From a virus: a stretch of DNA of 30,966 nucleotides. The stretch covers positions 1 to 30,966 of the IMG/VR virus record IMGVR_UViG_3300029883_000021; one strand, written 5' to 3'. Within the stretch, counting starts at the first letter, position 1. Each line of letters starts with the position of its first letter. Positions 21,106 through 26,650 of this stretch are shown here, in pieces. Below the pieces are notes generated by a model. The model searched no databases and had not been told where the DNA came from. It worked only from the letters and a program-made list of their open reading frames with translations. Both the position numbers and the translations under genes were made by a program.

Positions 21106-21500
21106 GAGAAGATCGTGAAGTCAGGCGGCAAGACCAGACCACCCCAAATGTGGAACATATCGGCCTCGTCAACCATTTCGGCCGCGGGCGGGTAAATCTC
21201 GATAGCGACAGCCTGCTCGCCGAGGATTTCGTTTTTTATCCGCTGCATCTCGCGCCAAGAAGGTCGAACGCCGGACAAAGACGAAATAGCGAGATGCGCA
21301 TTACCGTCTCGAAGCGGACGGACAAGCAGCGAAAAAACGTGATTTTTCCGAATCTGTCGCACTTCGCTAGGCCATCCCTTTCCACTGAATACGCCGTTCG
21401 GAAGTTCAATAATCTCCCAATCGCCCCAGACGCCAGATTTCCGACGGCGCGCCTCCCTATCGAGCAAGTCGCGGCGCTCGTGTCTGGTCAAATGCTGCAT
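21093..21500 (-). CDS. DUF7694-like accessory protein, 135 aa
   Basis: Start ATG 21500 (MQHLTRHERRDLLDREARRR), rather than TTG 21515. The middle (WEIIELPNGVFSGKGWPSEV) and the stretch RIKNEILGEQAVAIEIYPPA, EMVDEADMFHIWGGLVLPP match the DUF7694 pattern as I recall it (W-x-x-x-x-LP ... K-N-E ... A-V-E-I-Y-P ... M-x-H-x-W). Function unknown. The gene is bounded by 18-bp direct repeats, with its last codons inside the distal repeat, which points to insertion as a unit (moron). Confidence 0.65.
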   Translation of the reverse strand: MQHLTRHERRDLLDREARRRKSGVWGDWEIIELPNGVFSGKGWPSEVRQIRKNHVFSLLVRPLRDGNAHLAISSLSGVRPSWREMQRIKNEILGEQAVAIEIYPPAAEMVDEADMFHIWGGLVLPPDFTIFSRGD

Positions 21501-21511
21501 GGCTGGGTTTG

Positions 21512-22135
21512 TCAAAAATCAATCTCCGCGTCCTCGTCGCCGATCGCCTCCGCGCGCGGCGCGTCGTAGCCGAGGATGGCTAGGAGGCGCGAGGATGCGC
21601 GGACGGGTGCGCCAGCGTATTGCTCGGCCATGTCGGCTATGTGGGCTTCGCTGGCCCTTACAGCCAATTCCCGCATCTCGCCCTTCATCTTGCGAATGTC
21701 CATCTCGTGCAGCTTATTGCCCGGCTCACCGGACGCCGCGTGAGCGATCAGCACAGCCTGCTTCTGCCGACAGTCCGCGATAAATTCCCTACGCCGGGCT
21801 GCTTCTTCGGGTCCGATATCGCGCGGCTTCTCCTCGGTCGCCTCACGGCGCAGCCGGGCCTGCTGGTCGCGCAACGGCTTCATGCGGCGCTCGCACTCGC
21901 TGCCGATCTCATAGATCGTGGGAAGGAATTGCGACCGGGAAGGAAGTCCGCCTACCGGGTCACAGACGGCCTTGACGATGGGTTCGGGATAACCGCGCAG
22001 CACGGCGACGGCGGCGCGCAAATAGACCTCAGGGTCTTCCGCGTCGCCCCTACGATAGCATCCGAAAAGCACCGTCGCGAACTTCGTCGCCTTCTCGGCG
22101 GAACACGTCGTTGTCAGGATTGTTGTTGAACTCAT
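21512..22135 (-). CDS. Phage replication-region protein (helicase-loader position), 207 aa
   Basis: Residues 14-80 follow a pattern frequent beside phage initiators: KATKFATVLFGCYRRG, DPEVYLRAAVAVLRGYPEPI, AVCDPVGGLPSRSQFLPTIYE. A long charged helical part follows (ERRMKPLRDQQARLRREATE), with a C-terminus ending EDAEIDF. It has no Walker motif, so it is not a DnaC-type ATPase; by position after the initiator it is analogous to lambda P. The 5' end overlaps the initiator gene by 86 bases in another frame. An internal GTG would shorten the overlap, but the conserved pattern begins near residue 17. Confidence 0.55.
   Translation of the reverse strand: MSSTTILTTTCSAEKATKFATVLFGCYRRGDAEDPEVYLRAAVAVLRGYPEPIVKAVCDPVGGLPSRSQFLPTIYEIGSECERRMKPLRDQQARLRREATEEKPRDIGPEEAARRREFIADCRQKQAVLIAHAASGEPGNKLHEMDIRKMKGEMRELAVRASEAHIADMAEQYAGAPVRASSRLLAILGYDAPRAEAIGDEDAEIDF
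21514..21531. repeat. 18-bp direct repeat, proximal copy
   Basis: Exact copy of 21088-21105, 426 bases apart. Here it is coding for the last residues (A-E-I-D-F) of the replication-region protein, followed by TGA rather than TAA. Confidence 0.8.
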
Positions 22136-22742
22136 CGCACAGTCTCCGGGCTACGTCTTGGATCGAGGGCTTGCCGTTGCGCGTGGTCGGCGGGCCGGCG
22201 CGGGCGAATTGGTCAATGTTGCCGACCCATGTTCGCCAAGCAGCGCGCCAATCGGCCATCAGCGAACCTTTGGCGATGTGGTGATCGCGGAATTTCCGCC
22301 ACTCGCGGCGGAAAATTTCTCTCGGCAGGTGGCTGGCGACGACGCAATCCTGATCGTTTGGCTGTTCGGAAGGGGCTATCGGTCGGCGAGCCTTTTGGCG
22401 AGCGGTTTTGATTTTAGGGGTAAGAGACGTAGTCTCTTGGGGTATATTACTTCTAAATTCTTCACCAAGAAGACCGGGCGCGCGTATACGCGAGGGGCTG
22501 TTTTCAGCGTTTTTCAGTAGGTTTTCAGTAGAAGATTCAGCGTTTTTCAGCGCGGATTCAGCGTTTTCAGTAGTTGATTTCAGCGTTTTTAAGCGCGAGT
22601 AAGCGCGCCGGTTCTGCTCCTGACGGGATAGTTTTTCTTTCCGGCAGGCGAGCGCCTCGGTGAAAGCGTCGAGCGCGATCTTTATCGCTTCTGGAGGCGC
22701 GCCTGCCGCGGCGAGGGCTGATGCAAGATCGCCGGGCGTCAT
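22050..22742 (-). CDS. Replication initiator-like protein, 230 aa
   Basis: ATG 22742 overlaps the previous stop (ATGA). Three parts are visible. The N-terminus is helical and then basic (PPEAIKIALDAFTEALACRK, QEQNRRAYSRLK). A low-complexity linker (residues ~50-85) repeats KNAES / ENAES units. The C-terminal domain has REWRKFRDHHIAKGSLMADW and RAAWRTWVGN, a pattern typical of phage replication proteins (F-x-D-H-W ... DW-x-x-A-W-R-x-W). The linker codons are near-identical DNA repeats that look like iterons. By analogy with lambda O it would bind them and open the origin. Biochemical role is inferred. Confidence 0.62.
   Translation of the reverse strand: MTPGDLASALAAAGAPPEAIKIALDAFTEALACRKEKLSRQEQNRRAYSRLKTLKSTTENAESALKNAESSTENLLKNAENSPSRIRAPGLLGEEFRSNIPQETTSLTPKIKTARQKARRPIAPSEQPNDQDCVVASHLPREIFRREWRKFRDHHIAKGSLMADWRAAWRTWVGNIDQFARAGPPTTRNGKPSIQDVARRLCDEFNNNPDNDVFRREGDEVRDGAFRMLS
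22422..22593. other. Candidate replication origin: iterons, AT-rich stretch, palindrome
   Basis: Inside the initiator-like gene lie four repeats of TTCAGCGTTTTTCAG on the plus strand: exact at 22503 and 22536, one base shorter at 22557, and with a changed end at 22579. Start spacings are 33, 21 and 22 bases. Next to them is a clearly AT-rich patch (about 22438-22470: GTATATTACTTCTAAATTC) unlike the surrounding GC-rich sequence, and a palindrome AAGAGAC-GTA-GTCTCTT at 22422-22438. This is the layout of lambda ori within gene O. Confidence 0.5.
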
Positions 22743-22978
22743 GTGCGCGCCTTCTCCTCTCTCCGCACCGCCAACGGCGCAATCAACGGTGTTCCGGCCG
22801 GCACGACGATCTGGACCGGAGCGGGATGGTCGATCGTGCGCCAGGCGCGCGCGGAACAGGCGTTGCAGGCCCGCACGGTGACGCGGGCGTCGCTCCACGG
22901 CTCTCGAAGCAGGGCGACGCTGCATTTCGTGACGGCCCCGCACAGGTCGCAGTGCGAAGGTTCGGGCCTGTCGGTCAT
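22739..22978 (-). CDS. Small zinc-ribbon-like protein, 79 aa
   Basis: C-x2-C near the start (SHCDLCGAVTKC) and a second C-x2-C (RACNACSARAW) about 26 residues on suggest a four-Cys zinc ribbon. A hydrophobic Pro-containing stretch (VQIVVPAGTPLIAPL) and a basic end follow. It couples to both neighbours by ATGA overlaps. Likely nucleic-acid or protein binding in the replication block; no known family. Confidence 0.58.
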   Translation of the reverse strand: MTDRPEPSHCDLCGAVTKCSVALLREPWSDARVTVRACNACSARAWRTIDHPAPVQIVVPAGTPLIAPLAVRREEKART

Positions 22979-23181
22979 GCGCGGCTCACCGGCGCTTTGG
23001 CTGTCCGATCACGACATTCTTTGTCCGCGAGATCGTTGAGAGTATCGGCGGCGGCCCGCAGGTGCGCCATGAGCATGTCGGTCTCGCTTTCGCGCATCTT
23101 GATGGCCTTGAGGCACTCGCGCCGGGCGACGGTGCGCACGGCGTTGGCCTGTTGGGCGAGAGAGATGGGCCGCGCGCTCAT
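22975..23181 (-). CDS. Small conserved phage protein, 68 aa
   Basis: Start ATG 23181 overlaps the previous gene's end. MSARPISLAQQANAVRTVAR resembles a common opening of short phage proteins (I-S-L-x-x-Q-A-x-A-V). The rest is helical (ESETDMLMAHLRAAADTLND) with a Cys and a basic end. Function unknown. Confidence 0.55.
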   Translation of the reverse strand: MSARPISLAQQANAVRTVARRECLKAIKMRESETDMLMAHLRAAADTLNDLADKECRDRTAKAPVSRA

Positions 23182-23429
23182 ATCGCCCCCAGATTTTTCA
23201 ACGCCATCGCGGTGTCGGCCGACAGCTTGATATAGGCGGCGATGTTTAGCGCGGCGTTCTTGGAGCCGGCCGCCAGCATGGTGAAACGCGGATCGCACGC
23301 GAGATCAGCCATGAGCTGCGTGGGCTCAATTCCGGGCTTGCGAATCGTGGCTGTTAACGCCTCGACGATGAGTACGGCCATTTCGTCAACGTTGATTAGG
23401 ACGGCGTTCTTGGCTCTTTCCTCGGTCAT
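23178..23429 (-). CDS. Hypothetical protein, 83 aa
   Basis: ATG 23429 overlaps the previous stop (ATGA), and GGGAG lies upstream. The helical pattern (DEMAVLIVEALTATIRKPG, PTQLMADLACDPRFTMLA, AALNIAAYIKLSADTAMAL) suggests a small all-alpha protein. Not recognised. Confidence 0.55.
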   Translation of the reverse strand: MTEERAKNAVLINVDEMAVLIVEALTATIRKPGIEPTQLMADLACDPRFTMLAAGSKNAALNIAAYIKLSADTAMALKNLGAI

Positions 23430-23596
23430 CGGCGGCTCTCCCGCTTGGGATGCAGGTAGGATTCGGCGGCCTTGGACCGGCGACGGGCGAACCAAGCGCG
23501 GCGGCGCTCGCACGCCTTGGTCCGTTCGATCAGGTCGGCGGGAGTGATCGGCTCATCGCCCGGGGGCAGAATTTGCCGCTTACGGGAGGCCCTCAT
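23426..23596 (-). CDS. Small basic protein, 56 aa
   Basis: MRASRKRQILPPGDEPITPA, then a helix DLIERTKACERRRAWFARRR and a basic end. It fits exactly between its neighbours with overlaps at both ends (ATGA), which is the main evidence. The net charge is strongly positive; DNA or RNA binding is possible. Confidence 0.52.
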   Translation of the reverse strand: MRASRKRQILPPGDEPITPADLIERTKACERRRAWFARRRSKAAESYLHPKRESRR

Positions 23597-23880
23597 CGTC
23601 GGTCCTCAGTCCTGTGGCGCGCGCTCGGCCAGTTGAGCTTCGGCAGCGTCACCGGCGCGGCGTGGTATTCGGATTTGATCTGCTCGCCGCGCTCGGGCGC
23701 GTAATTCCGGTGGCTGTTGGGATTCTGGCGAAGTTCAACGGTTCGTGAACGCGCGGGAATGTGACTGGACAAGCCTCCCGATGAGGCGCGTTGTCTCTTG
23801 CAATTCTGTGGGGTCTGTGGACTGCGCGGAGAATAAACTTGATCGGCGGCAGCAATGCCGCTATAGCCAGACTGTGACAT
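23593..23880 (-). CDS. Hypothetical protein, 95 aa (start uncertain)
   Basis: ATG 23880 has AAGGA about ten bases upstream. The product is polar and basic, with no clear hydrophobic core (KRQRASSGGLSSHIPARSRT, then NPNSHRNYAPERGEQIKSEY). An in-frame start at 23988 would add 36 residues and make the two strong hairpins upstream coding. I prefer the shorter form. No family is recognised; low complexity leaves its reality open. Confidence 0.42.
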   Translation of the reverse strand: MSQSGYSGIAAADQVYSPRSPQTPQNCKRQRASSGGLSSHIPARSRTVELRQNPNSHRNYAPERGEQIKSEYHAAPVTLPKLNWPSARHRTEDRR

Positions 23881-23906
23881 CGGAACTCGTCCTTCCGGTT
23901 TCCAAA

Positions 23907-23940
23907 GGGCCGGGTCGAGCGGGTGCACGCTCCCCGGCCC
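23907..23940. other. Strong stem-loop in 5' leader (13 bp)
   Basis: GGGCCGGG-(TC)-GAGCG, six-base loop, CGCTC-CCCGGCCC: thirteen pairs with a two-base bulge. It lies 27 bases upstream of ATG 23880 on the minus strand, in the gap after the RusA gene. It could be a terminator (no T run), an RNA processing site or a structured leader. Confidence 0.5.
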
Positions 23941-23961
23941 GCCCTTTCTCCACCCGATTTG

Positions 23962-23998
23962 CGTTTTCGTCAAGCGGGTTCCGCTCATCACGAAAACG
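23962..23998. other. Nested stem-loop in the same gap
   Basis: CGTTTTCGT pairs with ACGAAAACG (nine pairs), and inside them AGCGG-GTT-CCGCT pairs (five pairs). Together with the neighbouring 13-pair stem it makes a two-hairpin array between RusA and the next gene. Confidence 0.5.
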
Positions 23999-24034
23999 TG
24001 ATCTGCGGAAACTACTCAGGCTGTGGATAGTCGG

Positions 24035-24484
24035 TTAGGAGAGCCTCTCCACTCGCACCACGAGCCGCGCTGGGCCGCCATATCGCTTGGTCGCGCGCCC
24101 GTCCGCAATCTGCGCGTCGTCGCCGAACACGATAGCGAGCGGCAATCGGTCGTGTGACGCCAGCGATTCGTTCTTGCCGATGCAGTCGCCGACGAGCTTG
24201 GCGAGGTTGTCGTAGTCAGGCTTCGCGGTGTGCCAGTGTGTCGCCGCTACCTTCTTCTTCGGCCACGAGGCTGGATACTCAAACACGCAATCGACGGTTA
24301 GGCGCAACGGTCCTTCGAGCGGCGTGGCGCTCAATTCCAGCATTTTCGCGTAGGCGACCGCACGCACCTGAAGCATGTAATCGCGCTGTTTCGGCGGAGT
24401 GAACCGCCGCCGCGTGGATCCGCCGCCAGCGCGCGCAAACGGCACTGGCGGACCAAACACGACAAACTCGACGTAATCAGTCAT
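24035..24484 (-). CDS. rusA: RusA-family Holliday junction resolvase, 149 aa
   Basis: The family pattern is clear: a strand FVVFGPPVPFAR at the start, a long helix, then KPDYDNLAKLVGD at residues 88-100 with catalytic Asp 90 and Asp 92 (Asp 100 probably the third), and GDDAQIADG at 121-129 with the DD pair. Lys 88 matches the conserved Lys before the Asp. It would cut four-way DNA junctions formed in phage recombination or replication, before packaging. Length is about normal. It follows the Cro-like repressor by 12 bases. Confidence 0.85.
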   Translation of the reverse strand: MTDYVEFVVFGPPVPFARAGGGSTRRRFTPPKQRDYMLQVRAVAYAKMLELSATPLEGPLRLTVDCVFEYPASWPKKKVAATHWHTAKPDYDNLAKLVGDCIGKNESLASHDRLPLAIVFGDDAQIADGRATKRYGGPARLVVRVERLS

Positions 24485-24496
24485 CGCGCCGCGTAT

Positions 24497-24712
24497 TCAT
24501 GTGCGATCGCGCTTGGGCGCGCTTGATATGCCCGCGAAATCGTTGGGAGTGACCTTGCCGCCCGTCGCCTTCATGATCCGCGTCGCCAGCCTCATAGACG
24601 GCGCGCAACCACCCAGTTTCACCCGGTTGATCGTGGACTGCGAACAGCCCACAACGCGGGCCAAGTCGGCCTCTGTCAGCCGCTCTTGTTCGATGAAATC
24701 AGAAAGCGTCAT
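24497..24712 (-). CDS. Cro/YdaS-like HTH repressor, 71 aa
   Basis: LSDFIEQERLTEADLARVVG, CSQSTINRVKLGGCAPSMRL, ATRIMKATGGKVTPNDF is the compact single-domain HTH of Cro/YdaS-type proteins (A-x-x-V-G-C-S-Q-S-T-I-x-R, then P-S-x-x-x-A, then T-G-G-x-V-x-P-x-D-F). It has only the DNA-binding fold. Its gene stands at the edge of a divergent gap holding a dyad, so autorepression and control of the opposite operon are likely. A GGGGGGT stretch lies three bases before ATG. Confidence 0.78.
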   Translation of the reverse strand: MTLSDFIEQERLTEADLARVVGCSQSTINRVKLGGCAPSMRLATRIMKATGGKVTPNDFAGISSAPKRDRT

Positions 24713-24722
24713 TTACCCCCCG

Positions 24723-24745
24723 TACACGAAAAGATTATGCGTGTA
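24723..24745. promoter_or_regulatory. Operator dyad in the divergent switch
   Basis: TACACG-N11-CGTGTA, a perfect six-base dyad spanning 23 bases. It covers the minus-strand -10 box and ends five bases from the plus-strand -35 box. A protein bound here would block the repressor gene's own promoter directly. Likely ligand is the Cro-like protein encoded at 24497-24712. Confidence 0.6.
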
Positions 24746-24762
24746 AAGGGTTGACTTGATAA
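24734..24762 (-). promoter_or_regulatory. Promoter for the repressor and replication block
   Basis: On the minus strand, TTATCA (24762-24757) and CATAAT (24739-24734; five of six consensus bases) are 17 bases apart. Transcription would start near 24727, giving a leader of about 15 bases before ATG 24712. Confidence 0.58.
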
Positions 24763-24779
24763 TCCGCGTGGCGTATTTT
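24751..24779 (+). promoter_or_regulatory. Promoter for the plus-strand recombination operon
   Basis: TTGACT (24751-24756) and TATTTT (24774-24779) are exactly 17 bases apart, with a start point near 24786 and ATG at 24807. Its -35 box is directly back-to-back with that of the opposing promoter. Confidence 0.65.
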
Positions 24780-24806
24780 CCGAAACAGAAAAACGAGGGA
24801 TTGCAC

Positions 24807-25097
24807 ATGTCTATCAGCTACCCGAGCATATACGACGCCGCGAGGGTCGTCGCCGAGATGAACGAATATGACAAACATGTTTGGGTCGATCTTTGGTTCT
24901 TCGGAAAAGAACCAAAATGGGCGAGGAAATACGGACCGCCATCGGCGGGTCCAGACCGCATCACTATCCATTTCGAGCCGGAATCGCTCGGGAAATTCCA
25001 AATGCTCGCCGAAGCAATCAACCATATTTTCGGCGAACCCACCAATCCGAGCGCGGCGGAACCCGCGCAATCCGAGGACAGCAACAATGGCGTTTGA
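24807..25097 (+). CDS. First gene of the early operon, hypothetical, 96 aa
   Basis: GAGGGA lies seven bases before ATG 24807. The product has an alpha/beta look: YPSIYDAARVVAEMNEYDKH, VWVDLWFFGKEPKW, then RITIHFEPESLGKF and a helix MLAEAINHIFGE, ending in an acidic Pro/Ala tail. Being first from the switch promoter, it would be made early. Not recognised. Confidence 0.6.
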   Translation: MSISYPSIYDAARVVAEMNEYDKHVWVDLWFFGKEPKWARKYGPPSAGPDRITIHFEPESLGKFQMLAEAINHIFGEPTNPSAAEPAQSEDSNNGV

Positions 25098-25371
25098 AAA
25101 AACAGTCAAATACCGCACGCCAGATGGCGTTGAGCACGAGAGCGTAGACGCGGCGAAAACCCATGCGTTCGCGTTGCATTACGGCGTGCTGGGGCAGGCG
25201 ATTTCATTGGATTTTGAGAAGCTCGTCGCTTCGCCGACCAAATACCCCGCCCTACGAGACGCGCTGCGCGAGGTCTACCTTCGCGCTTTCCCGCGCGCCA
25301 ACACCGGCAAGCCGAGGCCGAGGAAGGCGAAGGAGACGCCGGCTCTTGCGAGCAAGGAGGCTGCAAAATGA
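25087..25371 (+). CDS. Hypothetical protein, 94 aa
   Basis: ATG 25087 overlaps the preceding gene by 11 bases. KTVKYRTPDGVEHESVDAAK looks like a strand pair and helix start, followed by a helical middle and a basic tail (TGKPRPRKAKE). Its TGA overlaps the exonuclease ATG (ATGA). A small accessory to the nuclease is possible; no domain is recognised. Confidence 0.58.
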   Translation: MAFEKTVKYRTPDGVEHESVDAAKTHAFALHYGVLGQAISLDFEKLVASPTKYPALRDALREVYLRAFPRANTGKPRPRKAKETPALASKEAAK

Positions 25372-26279
25372 GAGGCCTCATCGCGCCCCTTGGCCCCGGC
25401 TTCTGGCCTAACGTGCCCGCGCACGAATATCACGCGGACCCGTGCGTAGAGCCGTCGCTGTCCTCGTCGATCGCCAAGGTGCTGATCGACGAGACGCCCA
25501 AGAAGGCATGGTTGAGCCATCCCAAGCTCAACCCTGCGTTCGTCGTGGAACACGACGACCGTTTCGACCTTGGAACGGCCGTTCACGACTTCCTGTCGTC
25601 GGGAGGCGAGCGCGTGCGCGTGATTCCCGGCTTCACCGACTACCGGAAGGAGGCGGCGCAGACCGAGCGCAACAAGATGCGCGCGGCCGGCGTCGTGCCT
25701 CTGCTTGAGCATCAAGCCGATGCGGTGAATGAGATCGTCGCCAGCGTTCACGAGACGTTGGCCGCCCGCAAGATCGACCTTGGCGCGCAGGAGGCGGTTT
25801 TCATCGCCGAGGATCGCGGTGTGATGCTGCGCGCGATGATGGATTCGTGGAACCCGCCATGGATTTCCGACTTCAAGATTTCGGGGATCAACCTCGCAAA
25901 CGATTACACGCTGGGCCACCACATCGCCGACCTAAGCTACGATCTGCGCGCCGCGTTCTACCTTCGCGTCGCTGAACTGGTCTTTCCCGAATGGGCAGGA
26001 CGGCTCAAGTATCGTTGGATCATGGTGGAAAAAGATGAACCGTTCGGCGTGCGGATCGTTGAGGCCGACGCCACCACGCTCGAAATGGGCCGGCGCAAAA
26101 TGGGCAACGCGCTAGGCGTCTGGCAGAAGTGCTTGGCGAGTGGGCGTTGGCCACATTTGGAGCATTGCTCGCCTACCGTGCCATATCCGAGCTTCGCTGA
26201 AACGCGGTGGCTTGAGCGCGAAGAAAAGGACGGCTTCGTTCAGGGTCCGATCGATCCAAATGTGTTGAGGGCAGGATAA
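25368..26279 (+). CDS. PD-(D/E)XK exonuclease (DUF3799 / RecE-like), 303 aa
   Basis: The N-terminal motif LSSSIAKVLIDETPKKAW (31-48) and FDLGTAVHDFL (66-76) mark the DUF3799 family. The catalytic core is Glu 142, Arg 155/Asp 159 (LRAMMDSW) and ISDFKISG with Asp 168 and Lys 170, the (D/E)XK pair. The final family motif usually has Gln (Y-x-x-Q-x-A-F-Y), but here it reads YDLRAAFYLR, with Arg instead. It would resect double-strand ends to make 3' tails for the annealing or strand-exchange partner encoded two genes on. Typical length and intact catalytic residues. Confidence 0.82.
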   Translation: MRGLIAPLGPGFWPNVPAHEYHADPCVEPSLSSSIAKVLIDETPKKAWLSHPKLNPAFVVEHDDRFDLGTAVHDFLSSGGERVRVIPGFTDYRKEAAQTERNKMRAAGVVPLLEHQADAVNEIVASVHETLAARKIDLGAQEAVFIAEDRGVMLRAMMDSWNPPWISDFKISGINLANDYTLGHHIADLSYDLRAAFYLRVAELVFPEWAGRLKYRWIMVEKDEPFGVRIVEADATTLEMGRRKMGNALGVWQKCLASGRWPHLEHCSPTVPYPSFAETRWLEREEKDGFVQGPIDPNVLRAG

Positions 26280-26650
26280 TGCCCCGCACCTTCTTTCACG
26301 ACATCACGCTCGAAGTCCTGCTCTGCGGCAACAGCTTCGAGTTGGTGGCGACCATCGAGTTCACCGCGACGCCGGTTGTTCCGGCGACGTGGGATGATCC
26401 GGCGGAGGGCGGCGAGGTCGAAGTGATCGGCGTCGAAGGTTTGGCGCACGAATGGGCCTACGAGGTTGTTGACGAGCCGGGTGGCGTTCCGAAGCGAGTC
26501 AAGAAAGAGACGTTCATGGACTGCCCGCCCGCGCTTGCCGAGCTGATCCTCGCCAATGTCGATGAGGACGATCTGTACCGTAGCGCCGATTTCGACGACG
26601 GGCCGGACCCTGACTCTTGGTGCGACCGCATGAAAGACGAGAGGTACTGA
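26279..26650 (+). CDS. Conserved protein between exonuclease and Sak4-like gene, 123 aa
   Basis: ATG 26279 overlaps the exonuclease stop (TAATG), and its TGA overlaps the next ATG. The N-terminal half is beta-rich (FFHDITLEVLLCGNSFELVA, TIEFTATPVVPATW), and the C-terminal half is very acidic (ANVDEDDLYRSADFDDGPDP). The acidic tail may imitate DNA or contact a DNA-binding partner, but this is speculation. Its fixed place inside the recombination pair suggests a linked role. Confidence 0.58.
   Translation: MPRTFFHDITLEVLLCGNSFELVATIEFTATPVVPATWDDPAEGGEVEVIGVEGLAHEWAYEVVDEPGGVPKRVKKETFMDCPPALAELILANVDEDDLYRSADFDDGPDPDSWCDRMKDERY

Noticed and set aside
22503-22593. CRISPR-like spaced repeats
   Set aside because: Units are only 14-15 bases, spacers are 6-18 bases and in frame within a protein-coding linker. 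Iterons explain them better.
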